Shown in pieces: positions 1 to 10,274 of a stretch of DNA of 64,000 nucleotides. Numbering within the stretch: the stretch's first letter is position 1; each line of letters opens with the position of its first letter. The position numbers and the translations under genes were made by a program. The stretch is from Acinetobacter radioresistens DSM 6976 = NBRC 102413 = CIP 103788 (GTDB taxonomy: Bacteria; Pseudomonadota; Gammaproteobacteria; Pseudomonadales; Moraxellaceae): contig NZ_AP019740.1 of the NCBI RefSeq assembly GCF_006757745.1, positions 2,046,001 to 2,110,000 on the forward strand, written 5' to 3'. Under the pieces are notes generated by a model that was not told where the DNA came from, made no database searches, and saw only the letters and a list, made by a program, of their open reading frames with translations.

Positions 1-1022
1 TCAGAACTTTCAGGTTCGAAAAATAGTGCCGAGTCATTAATCTGAAGCTTGTGCAATGCTTCACGGAAAGGCTCAAAATCACTGGCGTCAATCGGAAATA
101 AACCCGCATATACCTGAGGTTTTACCTTTTTGAAGCCCGGCAGCGTACCTACTTCTGGCGTAGAGGCCAGAGTAATGGTATCACCAACAGGAGCGCCAAA
201 AATATCTTTAATACCGGCAATAATAAAACCTACTTCGCCTGCTTCGAGCATTCCGGTTTCAGTATGTTTTGGATTAAAAATACCCACAGAGGTAATAATA
301 TGAGTCTGGCCTGTTGACTTCACCAGCATTTTATCGCCTTTGCGCACACGCCCCTGCTTGATGCGAACCAGGGAAACTACACCCAAATAATTATCAAACC
401 ATGAGTCAACAATCAGAGCCTGTAAAGGTGCATCACGGTCACCCTCTGGCACCGGAATAACCTCAACCAGTGTTTCCAGAACTTTATCCACACCCATACC
501 GGTTTTTGCAGAGCAAGTCGGTGCATGAGTCGCTTCAATTCCGATAATTTCCTCAATCTCGTGAATGACGCGTTCAGGCTCAGCCTGTGGCAGGTCAATC
601 TTGTTAAGAATTGGCAGAACTTCAAGGCCTTGTTCGATTGCGGTATAACAGTTGGCAACTGACTGTGCCTCAACACCCTGTGCTGCATCGACTACCAGTA
701 GAGCACCTTCACAGGCTGCCAGTGACCGTGAGACTTCATAAGAAAAGTCAACGTGCCCTGGGGTATCAATAAAGTTGAGCTGATATTCCTGACCATTCGG
801 ATGCGTATAATAGAGTGTTACAGAAGCGGCTTTAATAGTAATACCGCGTTCACGTTCAAGCTCCATTGAGTCAAGCACTTGTGCCTGCATTTCACGGTCT
901 TGCAATCCACCACACATTTGAATGAATCGATCTGCCAGGGTCGACTTGCCATGGTCAATATGCGCAATAATCGAAAAGTTACGAATGTTTTTGATATCAA
1001 CAGATTTTTTAGCTTGCGCCAT
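1..1022 (-). CDS. lepA: Elongation factor 4 (LepA), C-terminal part cut off by window edge
   Basis: Ribosomal back-translocating GTPase of the translation-factor family. Reading the minus strand from the ATG at 1022-1020 gives an open frame of about 340 codons to the window edge, so the C-terminal domains are missing. The N-terminus carries the GTPase motifs: the P-loop region [13 protein letters not shown] near residue 20, the switch region [10 protein letters not shown] near 58, DTPGHVDF near 85 and NKIDLP near 138. The N-terminus [23 protein letters not shown] is typical of LepA rather than EF-G or TypA. In many gammaproteobacteria lepB follows lepA; that part lies outside the window. Confidence 0.96.
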   Translation of the reverse strand, partial: MAQAKKSVDIKNIRNFSIIAHIDHGKSTLADRFIQMCGGLQDREMQAQVLDSMELERERGITIKAASVTLYYTHPNGQEYQLNFIDTPGHVDFSYEVSRSLAACEGALLVVDAAQGVEAQSVANCYTAIEQGLEVLPILNKIDLPQAEPERVIHEIEEIIGIEATHAPTCSAKTGMGVDKVLETLVEVIPVPEGDRDAPLQALIVDSWFDNYLGVVSLVRIKQGRVRKGDKMLVKSTGQTHIITSVGIFNPKHTETGMLEAGEVGFIIAGIKDIFGAPVGDTITLASTPEVGTLPGFKKVKPQVYAGLFPIDASDFEPFREALHKLQINDSALFFEPESS

Positions 1023-1196
1023 GGGCTACCTTGAAAAATGTATACGGCTATGTACAAAATTTAAGGTACATAGCAAAAGCTGTTTCGGGAAATTGCGAGC
1101 GATTATAACAGATGGAATTTTTAAAGTATCCATAAATCATGCGCTTTTGCTTTGAGCTGTAAATCAGCAAAATCTGGAAAAACCATATCGACCAAT

Positions 1197-1664
1197 TTAG
1201 ATTGTCGAGAAATCCATCGGGTTTATCTCTGCTGAAATTGGCTGGTAAGCCTGAGTAAAAGTGGGCGACATACGTTTTGGGCGACCCGTTGCTATTTCGA
1301 TACATGCCCATTTGGTCTGACCGGTAAACAGCAGGGTTTGGTCTTGTGGACGGTAAAAAGCGTACTGACGGTATGAGTACAATGCATTAATATCATAGAG
1401 CCAGGTACGTAGAATCAGTTCCTCCCCTTCAAATGCAGCTTTACGGTATTGTACCTGATGCTCAACTGCGACCATGGCATGTTTAAGTTCCTGATACTGT
1501 TTCAGTCCCAGTCCAAGTGCCTCAATATGTGCTTCTGCCACCTGTTGCATCCAGGCGACATATACGACGTTGTTTACATGTCCCAAACTATCAATATGCT
1601 CTGGCTGAACCTGAATGTTTAAATCAAAAAATGTATTCACGTGCAATTTTTTCCTGTCTTGCAT
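1197..1664 (-). CDS. Acyl-CoA thioesterase, 4HBT hotdog family
   Basis: A 155-residue single hotdog-fold protein. The motif DSLGHVNNVVYVAWMQQ near residue 25 matches the catalytic-Asp helix of 4-hydroxybenzoyl-CoA thioesterase-like enzymes (FadM/YbgC type), and a conserved TKWACIE strand lies near 115. It probably hydrolyses a cytosolic acyl-CoA; the substrate cannot be read from the sequence. The upstream TTG-initiated extension adds one residue only, so the ATG at 1664 is chosen. It lies between lepA and the DegP-like protease, all on the minus strand, and a terminator at 1722-1745 separates it from the protease gene. Confidence 0.8.
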   Translation of the reverse strand: MQDRKKLHVNTFFDLNIQVQPEHIDSLGHVNNVVYVAWMQQVAEAHIEALGLGLKQYQELKHAMVAVEHQVQYRKAAFEGEELILRTWLYDINALYSYRQYAFYRPQDQTLLFTGQTKWACIEIATGRPKRMSPTFTQAYQPISAEINPMDFSTI

Positions 1665-1721
1665 CAACTCACATAAAACATCTAGTGTAAAGGCATCATC
1701 CGGCTAATGGTACTTAAATAA

Positions 1722-1745
1722 AAAGCCATCCTGCAGGATGGCTTT
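1722..1745 (-). terminator. Intrinsic terminator of the DegP-like gene
   Basis: A perfect 10-bp stem, AAAGCCATCC / GGATGGCTTT with a TGCA loop, is followed on the minus strand by a T-rich run. It lies 18 bases past the stop codon of the protease gene. Confidence 0.85.
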
Positions 1746-1763
1746 AAACATTGGTATAGTTTG

Positions 1764-3146
1764 TTACTGGATTCGCAGGCCCAAGATAGCGCGTTGCCCC
1801 TGACGGATCAGCGCAACCCGGGCTACCGTATTCTTTTTCAGCTTACTTACTGCATTTACGAACTCATCGCTGTTTCGCACAGGCGTATTATTAATTTGAG
1901 TAATGATGTCTTCTGGCATCAAGCGGGATTGTGCTGCCAGCCCCCCTCGCATAACTTCCTGAATATATACTCCGCCCTCAATACCCAACTGCCTGCTTTC
2001 AGCCTCGGTCAGATTGCGAATAGCTATACCTAAAACAGGTCCTTTATTTTGTACAGGTGTATTGGTTTTTGCTGGCGTATTATCTGGTGCCGTAGTGAGC
2101 GTAGCAGTAATATTACTCAATTTCTCGTCACGTAATACCTGCAAGCGAATACTCTGATTTGGAGCCTGACGGTTGAGATAATTCAAAAGATCTGAAGTAC
2201 GGGAGATCGCCATCCCGTTAATTTGCAAGATGATGTCACCAGCTTTTAGTCCTGCTCTGGCCGCTGGAGAATTTGGTGCGACCTGGGTAATAAGTGAACC
2301 TTCCGGTTTAGGCAATTTATACGCTTCTGCCAGATTACGGTCGATATCTTGCAGCATTACCCCCAGATAAGAGCGGATTACTTTACCATTACTCTTTAAT
2401 TGCTCAGCGACATCCATTGCGACATCAATTGGTATGGAAAAAGACAGGCCCATATAGCCACCCGTTCCACTAAAAATACGTGAATTTACACCTACAACTT
2501 CACCACGCTGGTTAAATAGTGGCCCCCCAGAATTACCGGGATTAAGCGCAACATCTGTCTGAATGAATGGTACAGAGGTTTCTCCCATCATACTTCGGGA
2601 TTTAGCACTGACAATTCCCGCTGACGCAGAATAATCAAAACCAAATGGCGAGCCAATTGCCAACACCGGTTCACCAACCTTGAGCTGGTCTACATTGCCA
2701 ATTCGCAGAGCTGGAAAGCTTGAGCCATTAACTTTAAGTAAAGCCACATCGGTTCGTTCATCACTTCCAACTACAGTAGCATCAATTTCACGACGATCAT
2801 TCAAGGTGATGCTGATACGTGAGGCATTTTCAACTACGTGATGATTGGTCAGCAGATAACCATCTTTACTAATAAAGAAGGCACTGCCGTAGCCGGTTTT
2901 TTCTTGCGGTACTTGCTGTTGCGGAATAATCACCTGATTGCCAAAAAAGCGGCGTAATAACTCCGGTACCTGCTGCTGTAACAGCTCTTCCTGTGTCATT
3001 TTCTTGACAACATTTACACTCACAACAGCCGGACTGACCTGCTCAACCAGATTAGAGAAATCGACTGTAGAAGCCGCCTGTGTCTGTACCGCTGCCATAG
3101 TAAAAACAGCAGCGTACATTCCTTTTTGTAATAAGCGATTTTTCAT
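1764..3146 (-). CDS. mucD: Periplasmic serine endoprotease Do (DegP/MucD type)
   Basis: HtrA-family protease that degrades misfolded envelope proteins in the periplasm. The 460-residue protein starts with a signal peptide (MKNRLLQKGM... ending near TQA-AS). The trypsin-like domain shows all three catalytic sites: His in LTNHHVVENA, Asp in ERTDVALLKV and Ser in NPGNSGGPLF. Two PDZ domains follow, starting near RSYLGVMLQDI and GPVLGIAIRNL. The ATG at 3146 is preferred over an in-frame TTG nine bases upstream because it puts the positively charged signal-peptide start first. It is divergent from nadB. The symbol could equally be degP or htrA. Confidence 0.92.
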   Translation of the reverse strand: MKNRLLQKGMYAAVFTMAAVQTQAASTVDFSNLVEQVSPAVVSVNVVKKMTQEELLQQQVPELLRRFFGNQVIIPQQQVPQEKTGYGSAFFISKDGYLLTNHHVVENASRISITLNDRREIDATVVGSDERTDVALLKVNGSSFPALRIGNVDQLKVGEPVLAIGSPFGFDYSASAGIVSAKSRSMMGETSVPFIQTDVALNPGNSGGPLFNQRGEVVGVNSRIFSGTGGYMGLSFSIPIDVAMDVAEQLKSNGKVIRSYLGVMLQDIDRNLAEAYKLPKPEGSLITQVAPNSPAARAGLKAGDIILQINGMAISRTSDLLNYLNRQAPNQSIRLQVLRDEKLSNITATLTTAPDNTPAKTNTPVQNKGPVLGIAIRNLTEAESRQLGIEGGVYIQEVMRGGLAAQSRLMPEDIITQINNTPVRNSDEFVNAVSKLKKNTVARVALIRQGQRAILGLRIQ

Positions 3147-3366
3147 GAAGCACAACTCACATACTGCAGTTAAATGATAATTTTTTAGCTGAACGGTTTT
3201 TTAATTTTGATTAATAATATGTTTGATGAATAATTTAAAACAAGGTTTTAGCCAAAACGTTACAAAATTTAAATTTAATTGGAAATTCTGGTTAAACCTG
3301 AGCGTTTTAAGTCTTGCATTCTTAGGCAAAAAACGGTCTGATGATCGAATTTCTATCAAATAGCCG

Positions 3367-5025
3367 ATGAATATGAGCAGTTTAAATACAACTCATCAGT
3401 TTGACGTCATTATTATAGGTAGCGGTGGAGCCGGATTAAGCCTGGCATTATCATTACCTCACCATTATAACATTGCTGTTTTAGCTAAAGCTCCCCTGAC
3501 AGAAGCCAGCACATATTATGCACAGGGTGGCGTAGCCGCAGTTCTGGATGAAACTGACTCTATTCAACAGCATATTGATGACACCATGATTGCAGGCGCC
3601 CAGTTATGCGAGCTGGACGCGGTTAAACATACTGTAGAAGGTGGTAAACCTTCAGTCGATTTTCTGCTCAAACATGGCGTACAGTTTACGCTGGATGATG
3701 CCGAACAACTGCATCTTACCCGTGAAGGCGGACACTCTCAGCGCCGGATTATTCATGCTGCCGATGCAACCGGCAAAGCGATTTCAACGACACTGGTGCA
3801 GCGTGCCCGAGAACAGAAAAATCTGACCATATTTGAAAACTATATTGCAATTGACCTGATTACTACCGAAAAATTAGGAATAGATGAGCAAAAAAATCGG
3901 GCCGTCGGCCTTTACGCACTTAATGAAAAGACTGGCAAAGTCCATACTTTTTTAGCCCCATTTACCGCACTGGCCTGCGGAGGAGCTATGAAAGCCTACC
4001 TGTATACATCTAACCCTGATATTGCAACCGGTGACGGAATTGCCATGGCGTACCGTGCTGGCTGCCGTGTGGCCAATATGGAATTCAACCAGTTCCATCC
4101 AACCTGTCTGTATCACCCTCAAGCCCGCTCTTTCCTGATTACAGAAGCCATGCGTGGTGAAGGTGCTTATTTGCGTCTGCCAGAGGGTGAACGTTTTATG
4201 CTGCGTTTTGATGAGCGTGCCGAGTTGGCCCCTCGAGACATTGTGGCTCGTGCCATAGATTTTGAAATCAAGCGGCTGGGTATTCGTCATGTGTGGCTGG
4301 ACATTACCCATAAACCGGCTGAATTTGTAAAAGAACACTTCCCGACCTTATATACCCGTCTGCTTGAACTGGGTATTGATATTACCAAAGATATGATTCC
4401 CGTGGTGCCAGCTGCGCATTATACTTGCGGCGGCGTGATTGTGGATGAGTATAGCCAGACCGATATTTCTGGCCTATATGCCATTGGGGAAACCTCCTAT
4501 ACCGGTCTGCATGGTGCGAACCGAATGGCAAGTAACTCCCTGCTAGAGTGTTTTGTTTATGGCATGAGTGCAGCCCAGCATATCCAGAGCCAGTTTAACC
4601 CTGAAGTTAGCTTGCCTGCTGTGCCTGAATGGGACGACTCGCAGGTTACCGATGCAGACGAAGATGTTGTAATACTGCAAAACTGGGACGAACTGCGTCA
4701 GACCATGTGGAATTACGTTGGTATTGTCCGTACCAGTAAACGCCTCAAGCGTGCATTGCATCGAATTGAGATGCTTAAACGGGAAATCACTGAATATTAT
4801 GAAGATTATCAGGTCAGTAAAAACCTGATTGAGCTGCGTAATCTGGTACTGGTTTCCGAGATGATTGTACGCTGCGCGATGGAACGTAAAGAATCGCGTG
4901 GTTTGCACTATACGCTGGATTATCCGGAGCTGGCGCCTGAACTTCGAAAAACCATCCTAATGCCACCAGATTTCAAAGTTAGTCAACCGCGGGTTAATGA
5001 GGAAGTCGAACCAGCACTTGGTTAA
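3367..5025 (+). CDS. nadB: L-aspartate oxidase
   Basis: FAD enzyme that oxidises L-aspartate to iminoaspartate, the first step of de novo NAD synthesis, acting with quinolinate synthase (NadA, not in this window). The 552-residue protein has the Rossmann FAD motif [13 protein letters not shown] near residue 16, the substrate-region [14 protein letters not shown] near 118, and the C-terminal signature [18 protein letters not shown] near 380, which separates NadB from succinate dehydrogenase flavoproteins. Two ATGs lie six bases apart at the start; the first is kept, as neither has a strong ribosome site. Convergent with tmk. Confidence 0.95.
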   Translation: MNMSSLNTTHQFDVIIIGSGGAGLSLALSLPHHYNIAVLAKAPLTEASTYYAQGGVAAVLDETDSIQQHIDDTMIAGAQLCELDAVKHTVEGGKPSVDFLLKHGVQFTLDDAEQLHLTREGGHSQRRIIHAADATGKAISTTLVQRAREQKNLTIFENYIAIDLITTEKLGIDEQKNRAVGLYALNEKTGKVHTFLAPFTALACGGAMKAYLYTSNPDIATGDGIAMAYRAGCRVANMEFNQFHPTCLYHPQARSFLITEAMRGEGAYLRLPEGERFMLRFDERAELAPRDIVARAIDFEIKRLGIRHVWLDITHKPAEFVKEHFPTLYTRLLELGIDITKDMIPVVPAAHYTCGGVIVDEYSQTDISGLYAIGETSYTGLHGANRMASNSLLECFVYGMSAAQHIQSQFNPEVSLPAVPEWDDSQVTDADEDVVILQNWDELRQTMWNYVGIVRTSKRLKRALHRIEMLKREITEYYEDYQVSKNLIELRNLVLVSEMIVRCAMERKESRGLHYTLDYPELAPELRKTILMPPDFKVSQPRVNEEVEPALG

Positions 5026-5040
5026 TCCAATCCTTTTCTA

Positions 5041-5067
5041 AAACTGGCCTTTAATTCAGGCCAGTTT
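5041..5067. terminator. Bidirectional terminator between nadB and tmk
   Basis: The inverted repeat AAACTGGCC / GGCCAGTTT with a short loop is flanked by T-rich sequence and serves both convergent genes. Its right arm overlaps the last codons and stop of tmk (5056-5058). Confidence 0.75.
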
Positions 5068-5664
5068 TCCAATCTGTTCCAACGCCTGTTCAAGTACCTT
5101 TTCTGGTGCTTGTGTAGCATCAAGGCGCTTAATCCGTTCCGGATGTTGTTGCCATAATCTAGTGTAACCTGCGCGCACTTTTTCAAAAAAACTGACCTTT
5201 TCTTGTTCAAAACGGTCTAGTGCACCACGCTCACGGGCACGAGACATTCCCAGCTCAACCGGTGCATCTAGCCATAATGTAATATCTGGCATACGAGAAA
5301 CAAAAGACTGGTTGAGAAGCGCCAGTTTATTTTCATTCAGACCACGTCCAGCACATTGATAGGCAAAACTGGCATCGGTAAAACGGTCACACAAAACCGT
5401 TTTACCGGCCTGAAGCGCAGGTAAAATGACCTGTTGTAAATGTTGGGCTCTTGCTGCATACATCAGCAGAAGCTCGGTATCATCACTCATCTTTTCATCA
5501 TGACTAACAGAGAGTAATAGTGCACGAATCTGTTCAGCTAAAGATGTTCCACCCGGTTCACGAGTGAGTATGATCTCGGCACCCTTTTGCTCATAATGTG
5601 CATAAATTTCACGGATTAGAGTAGTTTTTCCTACGCCTTCTGTACCTTCGAAACTGATAAACAT
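5056..5664 (-). CDS. tmk: Thymidylate kinase
   Basis: Phosphorylates dTMP to dTDP with ATP. The 202-residue protein has the P-loop FEGTEGVGKTTLI at residues 5-17, the DRF dTMP-binding motif in LCDRFTDASFAYQ near 90 and a LID region RGALDRFEQEKVSFF near 145, all normal for bacterial Tmk. It is the last gene of a minus-strand block pabC-mltG-tmk with gaps of only 3 and 9 bases, so the three are probably co-transcribed; mltG-tmk adjacency is common in gammaproteobacteria. Confidence 0.96.
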   Translation of the reverse strand: MFISFEGTEGVGKTTLIREIYAHYEQKGAEIILTREPGGTSLAEQIRALLLSVSHDEKMSDDTELLLMYAARAQHLQQVILPALQAGKTVLCDRFTDASFAYQCAGRGLNENKLALLNQSFVSRMPDITLWLDAPVELGMSRARERGALDRFEQEKVSFFEKVRAGYTRLWQQHPERIKRLDATQAPEKVLEQALEQIGKLA

Positions 5665-5673
5665 CCTACGCTC

Positions 5674-6717
5674 CTAATTTTTAGCTCGAAGTACAGATAG
5701 ATATTGCTGTACTGCACGGTTATGTTCTTCGAGGCTGGCGCTAAATTTGTGCCCCCCATTGCCGGTGGCAACAAAGTAAATATTATTTGAGTTATCCGGA
5801 TGCATTGCTGCCTCAATTGCTTTTTTACTTGGCAAAGCTATTGGCGTTGGCGGCAAGCCAGAAATTGTATAGGTATTATAAGGCGTTGGTGTACGCAGAT
5901 CCTTTCGGGTAATATTACCTCTATAGTTATCCCCCATACCATAAATTACGGTCGGGTCAGTCTGTAAGCGCATTCCCATTTTCAGGCGGCGCACAAACAC
6001 TCCGGAAACCTGTTGCAGTTCACTATCAATGCTGGTCTCTTTTTCAATAATAGAAGCCATGATCAGTGCTTCATATTTATCTTTATACGGTAGACCACTG
6101 GCCCGGTTTTGCCATGCCTCATCCAGTGCTTTCATCTGGCGTGTATAGAGATGGGTTAGAATCTTGCGGTCGGTTTCACCTTTTGCAAAGAAGTAAGTGT
6201 CTGGTGAAAATAGCCCTTCCGGATGGCTGTAAGGAATATTCAATTCCTTTAATAGCTGCTGTTCTGGTAAATGAGTAATAGTATGAGTAACCAGCTGGTC
6301 TTTTTTCAGATTTTCAAGTAACTGCTTAAAGGTCGTGCCTTCAATCACTAAAATCCGGTTCATCTGGGCATTTTCAGCGTTCGAGATCAGTTCAAGTACT
6401 TGCCGAACACTCATGCCTTTTTGGATTTCATATACACCAGCCTTTAATGTGTCATGGATGACCAGTTTCTGGTAAAGCTTTAAAATAATTGGAAAACTGA
6501 TTTTGTCGTCTTCAGCCAGCCGGTCAATAAAGCCTGAATAGGTGTCTCCCGGATTAATTGCCAGCATTTGTTTTGGCCCATTTACCGGATAATTTTTAAA
6601 CAGGCTTGACCAGAGCAACACCAAGCCAAGTATGAACAGGCCTGCAATAATCGTCAGTACAGCAGGGAACGTAGGTTTAGCATTCTTTTTTTTCGGAGTT
6701 GAGTGAGGTTTCGGCAT
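5674..6717 (-). CDS. mltG: Endolytic murein transglycosylase MltG (YceG-like)
   Basis: Inner-membrane lytic transglycosylase that cuts nascent peptidoglycan strands and so limits glycan length. The 347-residue protein has a basic cytosolic tail (residues 1-17), one membrane segment near 18-40, then the periplasmic YceG domain. The catalytic glutamate region is MASIIEKETS near residue 217, followed by RLQTDPTVIYGM near 252 and the GLPPTPIALPS motif near 290. It lies between pabC and tmk in one transcription unit. Confidence 0.95.
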   Translation of the reverse strand: MPKPHSTPKKKNAKPTFPAVLTIIAGLFILGLVLLWSSLFKNYPVNGPKQMLAINPGDTYSGFIDRLAEDDKISFPIILKLYQKLVIHDTLKAGVYEIQKGMSVRQVLELISNAENAQMNRILVIEGTTFKQLLENLKKDQLVTHTITHLPEQQLLKELNIPYSHPEGLFSPDTYFFAKGETDRKILTHLYTRQMKALDEAWQNRASGLPYKDKYEALIMASIIEKETSIDSELQQVSGVFVRRLKMGMRLQTDPTVIYGMGDNYRGNITRKDLRTPTPYNTYTISGLPPTPIALPSKKAIEAAMHPDNSNNIYFVATGNGGHKFSASLEEHNRAVQQYLSVLRAKN

Positions 6718-6720
6718 AAA

Positions 6721-7533
6721 CTAGCTAATCTGATCCAGTTGCAAAATACGGAATAAATCCAGACAAGGCTGGGAATCCAGGCTCCGCTGTCCAAGTTGAG
6801 TAACAATTTTCATGGGACTTAATGCATTACAGAAGAACAGGCTCTGAAAATGCCCAATATTTTCCATGTCGATGAAACGCTGCTCGCAGACGATATTTTC
6901 CCGCTGCATGCGTGACAGGATTGTCGCCCGCATCACACCGTGGATGCCATTATAGCGAAGTTCCGGTGTAAACCATGTATTGTTTTGAAAAACGAAGCAA
7001 TTACTGCTCACGCCTTCAACAACACTTCCCTGCACATCGGTGACCAGTGCCTCATCCCAACCCTGCATTTCGGCTTCCTTTTTAAGTAGCACCTGCTCCA
7101 GACGATTCAAAGATTTAATACCTACCAGACTCGGCATACATAAACCCATAGCCTGATTCAGCACACCACTTCGGATCAGCTGCGGTCTAATCACTTCACT
7201 GGCTTTAGGATAAAACAGTATATAAATATCGGCCGGATGTTCAGGCAAACTATAACCCCGCTGCCCCGTCCCGCGACTGATCAGTATTTTTAACGTACCA
7301 TTCAATACCGGATAATGATTTTGTAGCTGTTCAAGCGTTTTATCAATCAGGTCAAAATCAGCATCAAGATATAGACGCTCACAACTGTTCCTCAGCCGAG
7401 CCCAATGTAAATCTTGCAGCTCTATCTGGTTATTCCGCAGCCGGGCTGTCGTAAAACAGCCATCTCCATACTGAAAAGCCCGGTCTTCAATAGGAACATT
7501 TTCTATTTTCTTAGCATTCTTGAAAAACAGCAT
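6721..7533 (-). CDS. pabC: Aminodeoxychorismate lyase
   Basis: Fold-type IV PLP enzyme that converts 4-amino-4-deoxychorismate to p-aminobenzoate and pyruvate for folate synthesis. The 270-residue protein has FQYGDGCFTTARLRNN near residue 20, the ISRGTGQRGY phosphate-site loop near 84, the PLP lysine in GIKSLNRLEQVL near 135 and TDVQGSVVEGVSSNCFV near 165. The pabC-mltG-tmk order matches the known gammaproteobacterial arrangement, which supports PabC over a branched-chain aminotransferase. Confidence 0.93.
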   Translation of the reverse strand: MLFFKNAKKIENVPIEDRAFQYGDGCFTTARLRNNQIELQDLHWARLRNSCERLYLDADFDLIDKTLEQLQNHYPVLNGTLKILISRGTGQRGYSLPEHPADIYILFYPKASEVIRPQLIRSGVLNQAMGLCMPSLVGIKSLNRLEQVLLKKEAEMQGWDEALVTDVQGSVVEGVSSNCFVFQNNTWFTPELRYNGIHGVMRATILSRMQRENIVCEQRFIDMENIGHFQSLFFCNALSPMKIVTQLGQRSLDSQPCLDLFRILQLDQIS

Positions 7534-7701
7534 CGATATGAAGTATCCAGTTGATTCTGCAACTTAGTTTAGAAACAGAAGTATATTTTCTTTTTCTTTA
7601 TTTTTCATAATGAATTCGTTTTTTATTATTTTTTATGGATAAAGACTAGCGCTATTCTGCTTTCATGTTTTTATGCTTATGCAAAATATTGGGGATAAAA
7701 T

Positions 7702-8715
7702 ATGAAATTTTCAAAAGTAAAAATTGGAATAATTGCAGCATTACTTTCGGCCTCTACTGCAAGCTTTGCAGCTAAAGATTTTCTCAATGTGTCTTATGAT
7801 CCAACGCGTGAGCTTTATGATCAGGTAAATAAGCAGTTTGGTGCTTACTGGAAACAACGTACCGGTCAAGACCTGAATTTACGCCAGTCTCATGGCGGTT
7901 CAGGTAAGCAGGCACGCTCGGTGATTGATGGACTGGAAGCTGATGTGGTGACTTTGGCACTTGCTGCTGATATCGATGTAATTGCTGAAAAAGCAAAATT
8001 ATTACCTGCTGACTGGCAGAAAAAATTACCACAGAATTCCACTCCTTATACTTCAACTATTGTATTTCTGGTACGTAAAGGTAATCCGAAGGGAATAAAA
8101 GACTGGGGTGACCTGGTAAAACCGGGAGTAGGAATTATTACTCCGAACCCTAAAACATCTGGAGGCGCGCGCTGGAATTATCTGGCAGCCTGGGCATGGG
8201 CAAAGCACCAGCCAGGGGGTAATGATGCCAAGGCACAGGAGTTTGTTCGCCAGATTTATAAAAATACCAAAGTGCTTGACTCTGGCGCACGTGGAGCCAC
8301 TACAACGTTTGCTGAACGTGGTATTGGTGATGTGCTACTGGCTTGGGAAAACGAAGCCTTTCTGGCAGTACGTGAACAGCCTGGCAAGTTTGAAATTATT
8401 ACGCCCTCTTTATCTATTCTGGCTGAACCGCCTGTAGCGATTGTAGAAAAAAATGCAGCCAAAAAAGGGAATCTGAATGTTGCAAAAGGTTATCTGAACT
8501 TCTTGTATTCACCTTATGCACAGGATCTGGTTGCCCGTAATTATTACCGACCACGTAATGAGGCAGTCCTGAAAAAATATAGTAGTACTTTTAAACCGCT
8601 GAAGCTGGTCACAATTGATCAGGAATTTGGTGGCTGGAATAAGGTACAAAAGCAGCATTTCGAAAATGGCGGTGTATTTGACCAGATTGTAAAAATCAAT
8701 AACAGTCAAAAGTAG
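7702..8715 (+). CDS. sbp: Periplasmic sulfate-binding protein
   Basis: Solute-binding component of the sulfate/thiosulfate ABC importer. The 337-residue protein has a cleavable signal peptide ending at SFA-AKD (about residue 23). The mature start [12 protein letters not shown], the [21 protein letters not shown] region near 62 and [18 protein letters not shown] near 150 are hallmarks of Sbp/CysP. It heads an operon with cysT, cysW and cysA, preceded by GGGGAT as ribosome site. Expression is probably under CysB/Cbl control, since a gene of that family ends the cluster. Confidence 0.94.
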   Translation: MKFSKVKIGIIAALLSASTASFAAKDFLNVSYDPTRELYDQVNKQFGAYWKQRTGQDLNLRQSHGGSGKQARSVIDGLEADVVTLALAADIDVIAEKAKLLPADWQKKLPQNSTPYTSTIVFLVRKGNPKGIKDWGDLVKPGVGIITPNPKTSGGARWNYLAAWAWAKHQPGGNDAKAQEFVRQIYKNTKVLDSGARGATTTFAERGIGDVLLAWENEAFLAVREQPGKFEIITPSLSILAEPPVAIVEKNAAKKGNLNVAKGYLNFLYSPYAQDLVARNYYRPRNEAVLKKYSSTFKPLKLVTIDQEFGGWNKVQKQHFENGGVFDQIVKINNSQK

Positions 8716-8742
8716 AGTTCTGTGTAAACCGGGGGATCAGAC

Positions 8743-9354
8743 ATGAGTTCAATACATACAGTAATTGTACCGGGCGTAGGTGGCAGTGAATATGAACACT
8801 GGCAATCCTGGTTACAAAGACAGCTCAGGTCCTGTTCCCGTGTACAGCAAACAGACTGGAATATGCCAATACTTCAGGAATGGATTGCCCAGTTTGTGAA
8901 AACTGTAAGTTTACATCAGGAATCTCTCCAGATTGTAGCGCATAGCTTTGGCTGTCTGACCAGCGTCGCCGCACTTGCCGAATATCCCGACCTGGCACAC
9001 AGAATCAAAAATCTGGTACTGGTCGCTCCAGCTAATCCTGAACGTTTTGGTGAGGCCGGTTTTGCACGGAACAGTCAATATAACTATGCAGAATATTTTC
9101 AAAATCTAAAAATCCGTGTCCCGGCCCAGCTAATCATCAGTGACAATGATCCGTGGTTTAAGCTTGAAGATGCCCAGTTTTTTGCTAATGCCTGGAATCT
9201 AAAACCAGTTAGCTTGGGTAAAGTAGGTCATATTAATGTAGCTTCCGGCTTCGGGCCTTTTCCGGAGATTTTCGATTTTTTAATTGCAGAGAAAAATAGC
9301 TTAAATATCAATATTACTGATAACACTGAGTTGTTTTTCAGATTTGCAATTTAA
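8743..9354 (+). CDS. RBBP9/YdeN-type alpha/beta hydrolase in the sulfate operon
   Basis: A 203-residue small serine hydrolase. It begins HTVIVPGVGGSEYEHWQSW, as in the RBBP9/YdeN family, and shows the nucleophile elbow AHSFGC near residue 66, an acidic residue in ISDNDPWF near 132 and a histidine in KVGHINVASGFGPFP near 165, a complete catalytic triad. It has no signal peptide, so it is cytosolic. It lies 27 bases after sbp and 86 before cysT on the same strand, which suggests a role tied to sulfur acquisition, but the substrate is unknown. Confidence 0.8.
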   Translation: MSSIHTVIVPGVGGSEYEHWQSWLQRQLRSCSRVQQTDWNMPILQEWIAQFVKTVSLHQESLQIVAHSFGCLTSVAALAEYPDLAHRIKNLVLVAPANPERFGEAGFARNSQYNYAEYFQNLKIRVPAQLIISDNDPWFKLEDAQFFANAWNLKPVSLGKVGHINVASGFGPFPEIFDFLIAEKNSLNINITDNTELFFRFAI

Positions 9355-9440
9355 AGGCTCATGAATATGCTTGAGCAGTTTTTTCAGTTTTATTTCACCT
9401 ACTTATTTTAAGTGGGCATACTCTCTTTTGAGGAGTTAAC

Positions 9441-10274
9441 ATGTTGCAGCGTTCCCGAGTGCTGCCAGGATTTGGTCTTTCTTTAGGCTTTACCCTTGCT
9501 TATCTGTCTTTAATTGTTCTGATCCCTCTTTCTGCGGTATTTATCAAGTCGCTAGGTATTGGCTGGGATGGTTTATGGGAAATTCTGAGTTCAGAGCGTA
9601 TTTTAAAATCTCTGCAGCTCAGTTTTACGACTGCATTGCTGGCCGCTTTTATTAATGTTGTTTTTGGATTACTACTGGCTTGGTGTCTGGTACGTTACAG
9701 TTTTCCAGGAAAACGGCTGGTAGATGCCTTGATCGATCTGCCTTTTGCGCTACCTACTGCAGTTGCAGGTATTGCCTTAACTTCTCTTTATGCACCCACT
9801 GGCTGGATTGGACAGTATTTGGAGCCTTTAGGCATTCAGGTCGCTTATACCCCTATCGGAATTACACTGGCACTGATTTTCATTGGTCTACCTTTTGTCG
9901 TGCGCACGGTACAACCAGTTTTAAGCGATGTAGAAACTGAACTGGAAGAAGCGGCTTCTGCATTAGGTGCAACCCGTTTTCAGACTATTACTAAAATTAT
10001 CTTACCTATTCTATTTCCAGCTCTTTTAACCGGTTTTGCACTTGCTTTTGCTCGGGGAGTGGGCGAATACGGTTCTGTAATTTTTATTGCAGGCAATCAG
10101 CCTTTTGAAACCGAGATTGCTCCCCTTATGATTATTTCACGGCTGGAAGAGTATGATTATGCGGCTGCGACCACTATTGCTGTGGTTATGCTCTTAATTT
10201 CATTTGCGATTTTATTTCTGATTAATCTGTTGCAGGCCTGGGCCAGCCGTCGTACCGGGAGAACCGCAAGATGA
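9441..10274 (+). CDS. cysT: Sulfate ABC transporter permease CysT
   Basis: One of two inner-membrane permeases of the sulfate importer. The 277-residue protein has about six hydrophobic segments and the EAA loop EEAASALGATRFQTITKI near residue 172, which docks onto CysA, followed by GVGEYGSVIFIAGN, typical of CysT/CysU. It has a strong ribosome site (GAGGAG). It overlaps cysW by four bases (ATGA), indicating translational coupling. Confidence 0.95.
   Translation: MLQRSRVLPGFGLSLGFTLAYLSLIVLIPLSAVFIKSLGIGWDGLWEILSSERILKSLQLSFTTALLAAFINVVFGLLLAWCLVRYSFPGKRLVDALIDLPFALPTAVAGIALTSLYAPTGWIGQYLEPLGIQVAYTPIGITLALIFIGLPFVVRTVQPVLSDVETELEEAASALGATRFQTITKIILPILFPALLTGFALAFARGVGEYGSVIFIAGNQPFETEIAPLMIISRLEEYDYAAATTIAVVMLLISFAILFLINLLQAWASRRTGRTAR

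Noticed and set aside
9355..9440. Attenuator hairpin GCTCA / TGAGC before cysT
   Set aside because: Only five base pairs with a ten-base loop; too weak to call, although TTTTTT follows.
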